Below, one piece after another: positions 44,410-53,237 of a DNA stretch of 64,000 nucleotides. A program made the translations under genes and the position numbers. Source of the stretch: Puniceicoccaceae bacterium (GTDB lineage: Bacteria > Verrucomicrobiota > Verrucomicrobiia > Opitutales > JAFGAQ01); contig JBEGIR010000014.1 of NCBI GenBank assembly GCA_040224245.1, forward strand, positions 1 to 64,000, written 5' to 3'. Below the pieces are notes generated by a model, which saw nothing but the letters and a program-made list of their open reading frames with translations, ran no database searches and was not told the DNA's origin. Position 1 is the stretch's first letter; each line of letters begins with the position of its first letter.

Positions 44410-46587
44410 TCAGAAGCCTTTGGTTTCCAACGTCCACCCTGCATCTTGCTCCCTTAACTTCGATTCATCGAGGAACCATTGCGATGCGCTGGATTGACCC
44501 TTGAGATGCCAGTCGAGCCAAGCGAGTGCAACAGGGGAATAGGCGCCGCCATGTGGTTCGTGGTAGGTGCCACCATGTCCCACATCAAGGTTGGCCATGG
44601 CAATGGGCACGTGATTCACGCGTGCGAAATCATCCATCGCGTTTCCATAGGCTATATCAGAGGGACCCCCCATGAGGTAGAGCACGGGGCCGTGAAAGTG
44701 CAGTAATGCATCCTTGTCGAGTGATGGCATCAGGGGCATGGGAGAAGGGGTAGGCAAAACGCCGCTGTTGCAGACAATGGTGGTGCTGATGCGCGGATCT
44801 CCCGAAATTTCAATTGCCTGAAGTCCACCACAGGACATGCCCATGGCCGCAATGTGATGGGTGTCGATTTTGCCGTAATACTCGCTTTGAGGATCTCGGT
44901 TTTGCTGGAGGATCCAATCCAGCGCTTCGAGAAGCTGCCCGGAGTGGGTTGGTTCGCGGGAGCGCTCGTCGCGTTCATGGATTTGATCAAGTCTCCCGAT
45001 AGCGAGAATCAGATACCCGTGTGAGGCAATTTCGGAAAGAAAATTTTTGTGCTCCTGAGTGGTGTTGGCGCAGGCTCCGTTTCCCCACAACAGGACCGGG
45101 AGCGTGAGGTTACTCTCAAAAACATCAAGATTTGCTGGCTGAAAAAGGGTCATGCCCGGGAGTGCTTCGCGCTCGGTAGCAACTGCAGAATAGGCTCCGC
45201 TGCCACCGTCTTCGATCATGACGTTGGCCGGGTTGGAGGATGCGTTGTCAGGTGCGGGGGATTGAACAGTGGGGACGAGCTGGTACGCCTGTTCAAGAAA
45301 GGATGGGTAGAGTGCCTCCTGGTCAATCATGTTCACGTAGAAGAGGGCGATGAGATCATGTCCCGGATCGATGAGATAGGCGGTGCCGAACATGCCACCC
45401 CAAGCGAATGCAAGGTCTGAAACTGCAGGTACGGGCTTTTGGTGTGTATGCAGTTCAAACCCCAGTCCAAAGCGAAACCCGTTGTCGTTTTCTGCATCCA
45501 CTGGTAGACGGTTGATGCGCGTCATGGCTCGAACGGTTTCGGGTTTCAGGATGCGAACACCATTGTAAGTTCCTTCGTTGAGCAGCATCTGGCAGAATTT
45601 TGCATAATCTTCGATAGGTCCATTCAAACCGATGGCACCTTCGGCGTACGAGTGCGGCGTGCGAATGGTTGCCTCACTGTAGAGGGTGGTTGCAGCTTTC
45701 AACTCTCCGTCCTCCAATCGATAGGGTTTGACGAAGCGGGAGAGCTGCTCGGGTTCGTAGTACCAGTCCGTTTCCTCCATTCCCAGTGGTAGGAGGATGT
45801 GCTCCTTGACAAAATCCCTCAACGGCTGTCCTGAGATGCGCTCAATCAAATAACCGAGCATATTGGTGCTCACGTGGTATTCCCAGCGCTCACCGGGATC
45901 GAATCCGAGCGGATACTCGGCGAGGGCGAGCATTTCCTCTTCGAGAGTCTGCGATTCCGAATTTCCGCCACCAGTGCGCTGGCCAGCTGGTGGATTCTCG
46001 GGAATCGGACCTCCGAACCCGGCAGGCGCTCCACTCGGAGCACCTTGCGCCGCACGAATCTCACGAACCAGTCCCGCTCCAAGTCCCGAGGTATGCGACA
46101 ACAAGTGAACAAAAGTCATGGGTTGCGCAGCGGGGCGGGTTTCATAGCTTCCATCTTCATGCACTTTGGTGACAACGGTATTGGGAATACCGGGGAAATA
46201 CATCGAGACGGGATCATCAATCGACACTCGACCTTGCTCTACGAGCAGCATGAACGCAACGCTTGTAATGGCTTTGGTCTGAGAGAAAAGCACGTAGTAG
46301 TCGTCAGGGCGGGCAGGGATTTTGTTTTCCAGGTCTTTCCACCCAAATGCCTTGTGATAGACCACATTCCCTTCCTTGGCCACCAGTGCGCTGACACAGT
46401 TGAGGCGTCCGTCATCGACAAAGGACTGAAGCAACGCATCCATCTCAGCGATGGCTTCGGAGTCCGCCCCGATGACCTGGAGATCTGGCTGCTGAGTCAG
46501 TTGCTGGGAAGCGAAAGCGGATATCGTGAGCGTGACCGTGGCGGAAATCAGACGGACTGCGGAACAAAGGGAACGAATGGAATGCAT
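44410..46587 (-). CDS. secreted beta-lactamase-family serine hydrolase fused to an alpha/beta hydrolase
   Basis: After a signal peptide (SAVRLISATVTLTISAFA) the first 450 residues are a class C beta-lactamase/D-Ala-D-Ala peptidase-type domain, with SxxK in YVLFSQTKAITSVAF and the usual PMTFVHLLSHTSGLG. The C-terminal 230 residues are an alpha/beta hydrolase: LPVLLWGNGACANT, nucleophile in AMGMSCGGLQAIE, and a final GHGGTYHEPHGG segment. It could be an esterase or a peptidase; the family is not a known antibiotic-resistance enzyme. The ATG at 46587 starts the signal peptide; the frame runs on to 46632. Confidence 0.82.
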   Translation of the reverse strand: MHSIRSLCSAVRLISATVTLTISAFASQQLTQQPDLQVIGADSEAIAEMDALLQSFVDDGRLNCVSALVAKEGNVVYHKAFGWKDLENKIPARPDDYYVLFSQTKAITSVAFMLLVEQGRVSIDDPVSMYFPGIPNTVVTKVHEDGSYETRPAAQPMTFVHLLSHTSGLGAGLVREIRAAQGAPSGAPAGFGGPIPENPPAGQRTGGGNSESQTLEEEMLALAEYPLGFDPGERWEYHVSTNMLGYLIERISGQPLRDFVKEHILLPLGMEETDWYYEPEQLSRFVKPYRLEDGELKAATTLYSEATIRTPHSYAEGAIGLNGPIEDYAKFCQMLLNEGTYNGVRILKPETVRAMTRINRLPVDAENDNGFRFGLGFELHTHQKPVPAVSDLAFAWGGMFGTAYLIDPGHDLIALFYVNMIDQEALYPSFLEQAYQLVPTVQSPAPDNASSNPANVMIEDGGSGAYSAVATEREALPGMTLFQPANLDVFESNLTLPVLLWGNGACANTTQEHKNFLSEIASHGYLILAIGRLDQIHERDERSREPTHSGQLLEALDWILQQNRDPQSEYYGKIDTHHIAAMGMSCGGLQAIEISGDPRISTTIVCNSGVLPTPSPMPLMPSLDKDALLHFHGPVLYLMGGPSDIAYGNAMDDFARVNHVPIAMANLDVGHGGTYHEPHGGAYSPVALAWLDWHLKGQSSASQWFLDESKLREQDAGWTLETKGF

Positions 46588-46700
46588 GGTTTTGGGGATT
46601 GGTGGCAGGGGTTTGAGTAACCCCGGTTTCAAGTCAGAGGATGAAACTTGTTCGTATCAACGAGATTGTCGAATGAGGCCAGCGTGCGGATGGTTGCGAA

Positions 46701-46946
46701 TCAGCCCTTGTATTCGGCTTTTTGCGCACGTTTTTTGGCGTCTTCTCCTGTGATGATCACTTCATGACCATCGAGCAGGGAGACGGATCGGTACACGGGG
46801 CCGGATTTGCGACGACCGCTGTTCGATCCGCTGCGCGACCCAACACTGCGCCCTGCAGACGCGCCCGCAGCATATTTTTTTTCGAGCGCTTCACGCTTGG
46901 CTTTGCGTTCTTGGACTTTTTTGATGAATTCGGGATCCAGAGCCAT
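46701..46946 (-). CDS. hypothetical basic protein, 81 residues
   Basis: I do not recognise this protein. It has an N-terminal helix (MALDPEFIKKVQERKAKREA), a Gly/Ser-rich middle (AGASAGRSVGSRSGSNSGRR) and a short beta-like end (PVYRSVSLLDGHEVIITG). AAGGAAGG lies about 13 bases upstream of the ATG, a rather long distance. Such small basic proteins may bind nucleic acid, but this is only a guess. The gene is flanked by the fusion hydrolase and the MOSC gene. Confidence 0.55.
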   Translation of the reverse strand: MALDPEFIKKVQERKAKREALEKKYAAGASAGRSVGSRSGSNSGRRKSGPVYRSVSLLDGHEVIITGEDAKKRAQKAEYKG

Positions 46947-47152
46947 AGCATATCAATTTAGACCTTCCTTGTAAGGGATTCAACCTCAGACATGCGGATG
47001 TGAGCGGGAAGGTTTCGAACTGGAAGTCAACCGTGGTTCCTCGCCGGGATTGTAGAGCTTTGATTTCAACAGCATGACTTGCAGCAATCCTAGCCTGTGA
47101 TATCATGGGAGTAGTCGTTCGCATGCCATTTGAGTCTACCATTTCCCAGCAG

Positions 47153-47611
47153 ATGAAGGTCCATCACATCTATCTCTCTCCCAGACACAATTTTGTCGGA
47201 CGATGGGGCAAAGGCGCAGCTGGTCAGGAAATGGTCGAGGTGGAGGCTGTGACTTGCGCCGCAGGTCGTGGGTTGGTGGGTGATCGCTATTTTGACCATC
47301 GGCCTGACTATAAGGGGCAGATCACTTTTTTTTCCATGGAGGTGTTCGCTGAGATGTGCCGGGAATTGGCCTTGCAGTGGATTCGCCCCAGTTCCGTGCG
47401 CCGAAACGTGTTTGTTTCCGGGGTGGATCTCAATGCATTCATCGGCCAAACCTTCGAAGTTCAGGGACTTGGTTTCGAGGGGACCGAATCCTGCGCACCT
47501 TGTGACTGGATGGAACTTGCAGTTGGTGAAGGTGCCCGCGATTTTTTAGAAGGAAGGGGCGGACTTCGCTGCCGAATTCTCAGTGATGGAGTGCTGCGCT
47601 GTGATGCTTAG
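47153..47611 (+). CDS. MOSC domain protein
   Basis: MOSC domains occur in molybdenum cofactor sulfurases and related enzymes. Visible are AVTCAAGRGLVGDRYFDHRP, RRNVFVSGVDLNAFIG and the Cys-bearing GTESCAPCDWMEL. The start used is ATG 47153 (MKVHHIYLSP); an upstream ATG at 47105 is possible. It overlaps the start of mobA by eight bases, so both genes are probably co-translated and serve molybdenum cofactor biology. The 200 bases before it are empty. Confidence 0.87.
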   Translation: MKVHHIYLSPRHNFVGRWGKGAAGQEMVEVEAVTCAAGRGLVGDRYFDHRPDYKGQITFFSMEVFAEMCRELALQWIRPSSVRRNVFVSGVDLNAFIGQTFEVQGLGFEGTESCAPCDWMELAVGEGARDFLEGRGGLRCRILSDGVLRCDA

Positions 47612-48218
47612 TGGACCTCTCAACGGAATCGTCATGGCGGGCGGAAGTTCCCGGCGCATGGGTCAAAACAAGGCGTTGATTGAAATCCTTGGTGTTCCCC
47701 TGCTGATCACTCAGGTTCTGAAACTCTATGCTCTGTTTGAGGAGCAGTCATCCTTTGAAATCCTTGTTTCGGTACGGCAGTCCGGACAACTCGATTTGCC
47801 TGAGCATGCACGATACGTGGAAGATCTGCGTCCGGATGAAGGTCCGCTGATGGGACTCTACACCTGTTTGCAGGAATGCGCGGCTGGACACGTTGTGGTG
47901 CTCGGTGTGGACATGCCACGAATGGATGCACCAACCCTGCGTGAGTTGATTGACCAGTGTGAACCGGGCGTTGGAGTGGTTCCTGTCTACCGAAACTCCG
48001 CATTTTTTGAACCTCTGGCAGCAGTGTATCCCGTTGAGATTTTACCGATGATCGGGCGATGGCTGGACGCGGGAAAGCGATCCCTGCAGGAGTTGATACC
48101 GGAGGCTATTCGAGAAGGCTTGCTCAAGCGCTTTGAAATTCGTCCTGTGGATGCATCCCGATTCATGAATGTGAACTGCCCGAAAGATTGGGTGGACTAT
48201 GGGGACGGATCTGGCTAG
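47604..48218 (+). CDS. mobA: molybdenum cofactor guanylyltransferase-like
   Basis: MobA attaches GMP to molybdopterin. The nucleotide-binding signature GIVMAGGSSRRMGQNKALIE is at the start, then RPDEGPLMGLYTCLQ and VVVLGVDMPRMDAPTLREL (metal-binding Asp). The C-terminal part ends with MNVNCPKDW, as in MobA (FxNINTPxD). The 204 residues start at the ATG at 47604, overlapping the MOSC stop. The pairing with MOSC supports a molybdenum cofactor role, though related NTP transferases cannot be excluded. Confidence 0.82.
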   Translation: MLSGPLNGIVMAGGSSRRMGQNKALIEILGVPLLITQVLKLYALFEEQSSFEILVSVRQSGQLDLPEHARYVEDLRPDEGPLMGLYTCLQECAAGHVVVLGVDMPRMDAPTLRELIDQCEPGVGVVPVYRNSAFFEPLAAVYPVEILPMIGRWLDAGKRSLQELIPEAIREGLLKRFEIRPVDASRFMNVNCPKDWVDYGDGSG

Positions 48219-48281
48219 TTCGCAGCGGGTGTCCGCCATTGACCTGTCCCGTTTTTGAGCCATGCTGGCATCCATTGGGTT

Positions 48282-49079
48282 ATGGTTAATGACACGCTAT
48301 ATCATCTTGGATTTGGTCGATCTGACCTTGGTGATTCACCCGTAAAAACAGCACTGCTCTCGGGGGACCCGGGTCGGGCCTTACAGATTGCAGAGCAATC
48401 GTTTGAGGACACGCGATGTCTTTCGGAGAATCGCGGGTTGAACAGCTACCTCGGCACGATTGACGGTCGGCCAGTGATCTCGGCAACGAGCGGAATGGGA
48501 GCTCCGAGTCTTTCAATCATTGTCAATGAACTGGTGCAGTTGGGAGTGACGACGATCATCCGGGTGGGCACAAGTGGCTCCATCCAACCCTATGTGAAGG
48601 TGGGAAGTGTTGTGGTTTCGTCGGCATCTCTCTGCCTGCAGGGTGCTGCGCTTGACATCGCCCCGGCCGAATATCCCGCAGTCGCAGACCCTTTTCTGAC
48701 CGTAGCACTTTCGAATGCGGCAGAACGCCTCGCCATTCCCTCGCATGTCGGCATCACGGCCAGTGTTGATACGTTCTATGAGGGGCAAGGGCGCAAGGGC
48801 AGCGCCAACCCCAATCTGCTTCGTCGCCACCATGGAATGGTTGAAGAATTCGCCAACCTCAATGTTCTGAATTTTGAGATGGAGGCGGGTACCCTTTTCA
48901 AAATGGCGGGGGCTTACGGATTTCGAGCAGCTTGTGTGTGTGCCATTATCGCGCAGCGCACGGATTCCGAGGAAGTGGTGATGGAACACAAAGATGTTGC
49001 TGTGTCGAATGCGATTCAGGTGGCTGTTGAGGCGATTCGCTTGGGTATGATACCGATTCGATTTAATACTGGCATTTAA
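48282..49079 (+). CDS. nucleoside (uridine-type) phosphorylase, 3' end altered by an IS element
   Basis: The fold is that of PNP/UDP phosphorylases: ALLSGDPGRALQIAEQSF, ISATSGMGAPSLSIIVNELV, IIRVGTSGSIQPYVKVG and NFEMEAGTLFKMAGAYGF (the typical EMEAATLF loop). It cleaves pyrimidine nucleosides with phosphate. The last ten residues (MIPIRFNTGI) are encoded by the left terminal repeat of the IS element that starts at 49048. Without the IS the frame would run 22 different residues further, to a TGA at 50259-50261. The core ends at about residue 255, so the altered protein may still work. Confidence 0.88.
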   Translation: MVNDTLYHLGFGRSDLGDSPVKTALLSGDPGRALQIAEQSFEDTRCLSENRGLNSYLGTIDGRPVISATSGMGAPSLSIIVNELVQLGVTTIIRVGTSGSIQPYVKVGSVVVSSASLCLQGAALDIAPAEYPAVADPFLTVALSNAAERLAIPSHVGITASVDTFYEGQGRKGSANPNLLRRHHGMVEEFANLNVLNFEMEAGTLFKMAGAYGFRAACVCAIIAQRTDSEEVVMEHKDVAVSNAIQVAVEAIRLGMIPIRFNTGI

Positions 49080-50191
49080 TTATAGAGTAGACATGTTGTC
49101 TGCATGAGGAGACGACGAATCGGTGACGCAGCAGACCGCCGTAAGATCAAAAGACTGCTGAAGAAGAACAATCCGGGCTGGAAACAGACCCGTTTAACCG
49201 CGCTGAAGATGGCGTTCTCGCCTGATAATCCCGTGAGCCTGATCGCCGAGAGTTGCGGCGTGGGGGTGACGACAGTGAACCGCTGGATCGCAAGCTACAA
49301 GGATGGCGGTCTTGATGCGGCTCTGGAGCGTGGCACGGATCGCAACCATCGTCCGAGCAAAGCCAACGATGAAGTGCTGGCCTATCTGGAGGACGGGTTG
49401 GAGGCACAGCGCTGGAACACCCTTGTGGAAGCGACTGCAGAGCTTGAGCGTCGTTTTGAGCGTCGCTTCGACTACAAGACAGTCTGGACTTGGGCAAAAA
49501 AATGCGCGGGGGTGCTTCGGGTTCCCCGCCCCGTGCATGAGAAAAGGGACCCGGCCCAAGCGGATGCGTTCAAGCGCCGCTTCTTGGGCATCCTTAAAAA
49601 CCTGCCTTTGAGAGGCGATAAGCCGGTGAAGGTCTGGTTTGCCGACGAGAGCCGCTACGGACTATTGCCGAACCTCCGGCGTGTCTGGACGAAGAAAGGC
49701 CATCGTCCCCACAAGCGCTGGAAAAGCGAATACAAATGGAGCTATTGCTACGGAGCGATCGACGTGGTCGACGGCAGCACAGTGTTTGTGCAAACCCCAA
49801 CCGTTAATCTGGATTGGACGGAGGCTTTCCTACTGCAAATCAAATCCCAGTATCCCGAGCATGAGCATATCGTTGTCTGGGATGGTGCGGGCTTCCACCC
49901 GAAAGACAGCTACCATGAACAGGTGCCCGCCGATGTGCACATCGTGATGCTTCCGCCATACAGCCCGGAGTTGAACCCCATCGAAAGACTATGGGACCTG
50001 ATTCAGGATCATACCTCGAACAAACTCTGGCCGAACATCGAAAGGCTCGACCAGGTTGTCGCACTTCTTCTGAAAGATTGGTGGGAAGATCCGGGACGGG
50101 TCATACGTTTGGTCGGTAACGGTTGGATACGCGCTTCAGCAAACGCTTCTTAAAATCACGACTATACCAAAGTTAAATCGAATCGGTATGA
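49048..50191 (+). mobile_element. IS630-family insertion sequence, complete
   Basis: The element is 1144 bp. Left and right ends share inverted repeats with ATACCGATTCGATTTAA at 49050-49066 and its complement at 50173-50189, one mismatch at the outer edge (TG versus TC next to the TA). It is flanked by a TA duplication (49046-49047 and 50192-50193), the target preference of IS630/Tc1-mariner elements. It holds one intact transposase gene. Insertion is inside the 3' end of the phosphorylase gene, in the same direction. Confidence 0.9.
49104..50153 (+). CDS. IS630-family transposase
   Basis: The 349-residue protein has an N-terminal helix-turn-helix (LIAESCGVGVTTVNRWIASY), a winged part with WNTLVEATAELERRF, and a DDE core: VWFADESRYGLLP (first Asp, about residue 180), VVWDGAGFHP (second Asp, about 259) and LPPYSPELNPIERLWDLIQ (Glu, about 298). 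This order and the PPYSPxLNPIE motif are diagnostic for IS630. The frame is uninterrupted, so the element may be active. AGACATGTTGTCT (49089-49101), an inverted repeat just before the start, could be an operator. Confidence 0.95.
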   Translation: MRRRRIGDAADRRKIKRLLKKNNPGWKQTRLTALKMAFSPDNPVSLIAESCGVGVTTVNRWIASYKDGGLDAALERGTDRNHRPSKANDEVLAYLEDGLEAQRWNTLVEATAELERRFERRFDYKTVWTWAKKCAGVLRVPRPVHEKRDPAQADAFKRRFLGILKNLPLRGDKPVKVWFADESRYGLLPNLRRVWTKKGHRPHKRWKSEYKWSYCYGAIDVVDGSTVFVQTPTVNLDWTEAFLLQIKSQYPEHEHIVVWDGAGFHPKDSYHEQVPADVHIVMLPPYSPELNPIERLWDLIQDHTSNKLWPNIERLDQVVALLLKDWWEDPGRVIRLVGNGWIRASANAS

Positions 50192-50260
50192 TATAGTTTT
50201 TGCATCCCCATCATGCAGGACACAGATTACAGTCGGCTCCAGAAGCAAGGATGGGCTGTG

Positions 50261-50803
50261 ATGCAATCCTGGCATTTATTGTGTTTTGTATTCCTCTTGG
50301 AAACTGGGATTTCAGCATTGATGGGGAATGGAAACGAAATGGATGATCCCTTGCACGAGTCGAATCAGAGTGCAAATCTGGACGCCAGTGTGTTCTCCTT
50401 TTCAGAGCAGGCAGCCCAACCCTATGCAGTGTTGCGGGATCAACTGCACCAGCACACGACAGCGTTGATTCTGGCAGAAATGCGAGAGGATTCAGTGGGC
50501 ATACAGGAGGCGTTAGCTGGGTTGACCAAAGGATTGCAAGCGATCCTTGATCGGGCATGCCATCCGGCTTCGCCCGAACCATCAAGAGAGCTTGAACGAG
50601 CTGCCCGTGAACTTGCGGTTCATTTGGATCGAATCGGGTATATCCGGGATTCGGGTGAGATGCAGGACTACCGGATGGAAGTTGGCAAAACCACTGCCCG
50701 CATCACTCAGTTTGACGCTGTTCTCAAGTCCGTTGCAGGGGATTCCGCATCCACCAGACCCAAGGAGCGGATCTCCCGTGATTCGTCTGAATCAGAGAAA
50801 TAA
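50261..50803 (+). CDS. hypothetical secreted protein, 180 residues
   Basis: I do not recognise this protein. A signal-like N-terminus (MQSWHLLCFVFLLETGISA) is followed by a mostly helical, Glu/Ala-rich chain (LILAEMREDSVGIQEALAGL; ELERAARELAVHLDRIGYI). The ATG at 50261 has an AAGGA at 50247-50251 and overlaps a TGA that would end the phosphorylase gene if the IS were absent, so the two genes were probably translationally coupled. An ATG at 50213 is in frame but less supported. A hairpin terminator begins at the stop codon. Confidence 0.65.
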   Translation: MQSWHLLCFVFLLETGISALMGNGNEMDDPLHESNQSANLDASVFSFSEQAAQPYAVLRDQLHQHTTALILAEMREDSVGIQEALAGLTKGLQAILDRACHPASPEPSRELERAARELAVHLDRIGYIRDSGEMQDYRMEVGKTTARITQFDAVLKSVAGDSASTRPKERISRDSSESEK

Positions 50804-50831
50804 TCACCCACGGCAGTTGCCGGGGGTGATT
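50802..50831. terminator. bidirectional terminator between convergent genes
   Basis: AATCACCCACGGCA (50802-50815) and TGCCGGGGGTGATT (50818-50831) form a 14-bp stem with one mismatch and a tight loop, between convergent stops at 50803 and 50862. T-rich sequence is short on both sides. Confidence 0.7.
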
Positions 50832-50861
50832 ATTCTGGATTGGTATCAGTGGATTGCCAGA

Positions 50862-53057
50862 TCAGTGCTCTGAGGGATTTCCTGGAACATGATGGCGGTG
50901 AATGGAACGGTAGTAGTCGAGTCCATGCTCCGCGGGTTCTGCGGTTTTCGGCCAGGGATGATCGTGAAAGGAGTGAAAATAGGTAAGGCAGGCATCCTTG
51001 TATTCCACAGCCTCCCGTTCCTGCCGCTTCAACAATACCTCCACATGGTGATGCCGCTGCGCGTCAATGTGGGGTTTCAGTGACTGCCATTGCGGTAACC
51101 AGCTGCGCACGGTATCCACCCCTCGTTGATAGTAGCGACCCATTTCCTGCCAAAGTGTCAATCCGTTGGGCATGGGGTGGTCCCATGGAAGATGGTGGAA
51201 CCACAGGAGCAGTTCAACCGGTATAGTTTGGGGATCGGACCACTGCTCCTGGAGGGTCTTGCTGTATTGTTCAAGCGCGTTAGACCCCGATGCGGTGCGG
51301 TCAAAGCCAATGCCATGCGAACTGGCTTGGTGATAATAAACCGAAGTCCAGTCGGGGCGACCTCCTTCTACCCAGGGTCCGGGACCGTAGTGATGTCCCC
51401 GTGCCATGATGTGATGGAGTCCCAGTGGCATTGAATACTCTACGACGGCCTCCCGGGACTCGAGCAACATCGGTTTCAAAGTTTGATGGATGACTTCATC
51501 GGAACCGAAGGTCTGGTGAATCCATTCGGTTGCGATTTGCTCGCTGGGCAGTCCGGGGTCCCAGGCGAGGCGACCGAAGGCGTACCAGTTGCTCTGGAGC
51601 AACGGGTGACCAGTCCAGTTGCGATCAGTTCCAATGTTGGATACACCTGCGATCATCGAGTGTTCCACATCGGAGTAGGCACCTTCGATGATGCGTGCAA
51701 CGGTTGAACCCTCTCCAGAAGTATAGGTATCGGCATCGAGCACTTCCTCAAAAAGTGGTGCCAAAAATGCCAGGTGAATTGCACCTCCCAAGTACTCCTG
51801 CGTGATTTGAAGCTCAAGCCCCAATGGAGTATGAGGCATGGCCCCAAACATGGGGTGGAAGGGTTCTCGCGGCATGAAATCGATCGCGCCATTCTTGACC
51901 TGGATGATGACGTTTTTTCGGAATGCTCCATCCAGTGGAACGAATTCGTCATACGCCTGTTTGTGGCGGTCGACAGTATTCTCGTGCGTATAGACAAAGG
52001 CGCGCCAAATTACGATTCCCCCGTGAGGAGCCAGAGCATCGGCAAGTAGATTGGCCCCGTCGGCATGGGAGCGCCCGTAGTCTTGCGGGCCGGGTTGTCC
52101 TTCCGAGTTTGCTTTTACCAGAAATCCTCCAAAATCCGGAATGTGCTGGTAGATTTCGTTGATTTTGGCATTCCACCACGCCTGCACCCCAGGATCGAGC
52201 GGATCAGCAGTGTCGAGTCCGCCAATCTCCATAGGAGCACTGAAGCGGGCAGTGAGATAGGTCTGGATACCGTACGGACGCAGTGCATCGGCAATGGCCG
52301 AAGTTTTGACAAGAAAATCAGGAGTGAGCACGACCGCGTTGGCATTCACGTTGGTCAAAACGGTTGCATTCACCCCGATGGAGGCGTTCGCGCGTGCGTA
52401 ATCCCGGTAGCGGGGAGAAACGTAGTCTGGCAGCTGAAACCATTCCCAGATCGATTGCCCAGACTGAACGCGCTCAGTGGTACGGGTGAGGTTGTCCCAG
52501 TGGTTGAGCATGCGGTGTTGGATGCGGGGTTGGTCGAGCATGGGTTCAGCCATGTGGGTTGATATGCTGCCGTCCTGCAGTGAACGCAGAAATGCGAAGG
52601 CTCCATACAGCACTCCGATATCCCGTTGCCCGGTGATCACCCATGGTTTTGCCTCAAGATCGTGAAGGCGAGCGATCAGAAATCCCTCGTCATTCAGGTC
52701 AGTCAACCGGGATTCCACGCGGTCACGAATCTCAGCCGGGAGTGATGCAACCGGACCCGCATGCAGCGGCGACCCCACATGGTTATAGGTCGTACCCAGC
52801 AACCCTGACAGTCCGGTGTGGAGTTCACTCGCAGCCGCTTCGAGTGTGTCGGAACTTCCGTGAACCTGCACACTACCCATTACATGTGCATCGCTGACAA
52901 ATGCATGGGTTTCTGGCAGCGCGTCGTAGCGAAGCCACAGGTCATACCCATCTTCGGCGAAGATCTGAAAAAAGCCGTTCGTAAGCAAAACGAACAGCAG
53001 GCTGCTTCGCAGCATGGCGGAGAAGGGTGTGGGGCAATGGGATGCAGTCATGGTCAC
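50862..53057 (-). CDS. alpha-glucuronidase (GH67), secreted
   Basis: GH67 enzymes remove 4-O-methyl-glucuronic acid from xylo-oligosaccharides. The N-terminal chain has a signal peptide (LRSSLLFVLLTNGFFQIFA). The family catalytic parts are FGGFLVKANSEGQPGPQDYG (acid Glu), RKNVIIQVKNGAIDFMPREP (Asp/Glu pair) and LGLELQITQEYLGG. The C-terminal portion (MARGHHYGPGPWVEGGRPDW) is typical, with SVYYHQASSHGIGFDRT. Its 731 residues match known GH67 enzymes. The start could also be the ATG at 53015. It is alone in this region, so xylan use is inferred for the organism. Confidence 0.92.
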   Translation of the reverse strand: MTMTASHCPTPFSAMLRSSLLFVLLTNGFFQIFAEDGYDLWLRYDALPETHAFVSDAHVMGSVQVHGSSDTLEAAASELHTGLSGLLGTTYNHVGSPLHAGPVASLPAEIRDRVESRLTDLNDEGFLIARLHDLEAKPWVITGQRDIGVLYGAFAFLRSLQDGSISTHMAEPMLDQPRIQHRMLNHWDNLTRTTERVQSGQSIWEWFQLPDYVSPRYRDYARANASIGVNATVLTNVNANAVVLTPDFLVKTSAIADALRPYGIQTYLTARFSAPMEIGGLDTADPLDPGVQAWWNAKINEIYQHIPDFGGFLVKANSEGQPGPQDYGRSHADGANLLADALAPHGGIVIWRAFVYTHENTVDRHKQAYDEFVPLDGAFRKNVIIQVKNGAIDFMPREPFHPMFGAMPHTPLGLELQITQEYLGGAIHLAFLAPLFEEVLDADTYTSGEGSTVARIIEGAYSDVEHSMIAGVSNIGTDRNWTGHPLLQSNWYAFGRLAWDPGLPSEQIATEWIHQTFGSDEVIHQTLKPMLLESREAVVEYSMPLGLHHIMARGHHYGPGPWVEGGRPDWTSVYYHQASSHGIGFDRTASGSNALEQYSKTLQEQWSDPQTIPVELLLWFHHLPWDHPMPNGLTLWQEMGRYYQRGVDTVRSWLPQWQSLKPHIDAQRHHHVEVLLKRQEREAVEYKDACLTYFHSFHDHPWPKTAEPAEHGLDYYRSIHRHHVPGNPSEH

Positions 53058-53237
53058 TTGGGTTGATCGGAATGGAGTTGTCTGCGGACAACTCCCGATG
53101 TTTCAGGGGAATTAAATGTTTAATCAACGAACCTAGGCGGAATTGATTTTGGGGCAATGGCAAATGGAGAAAATCTGCTCAACTCCATGATGGATTCGAA
53201 TTGATCTCGGGTTCAGCCTCGGTAGGCTGAGTGAACC

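Noticed and set aside
45874-46620. Plus-strand frame of 248 residues
   Set aside because: It is antisense to the fusion hydrolase, whose catalytic motifs are intact.
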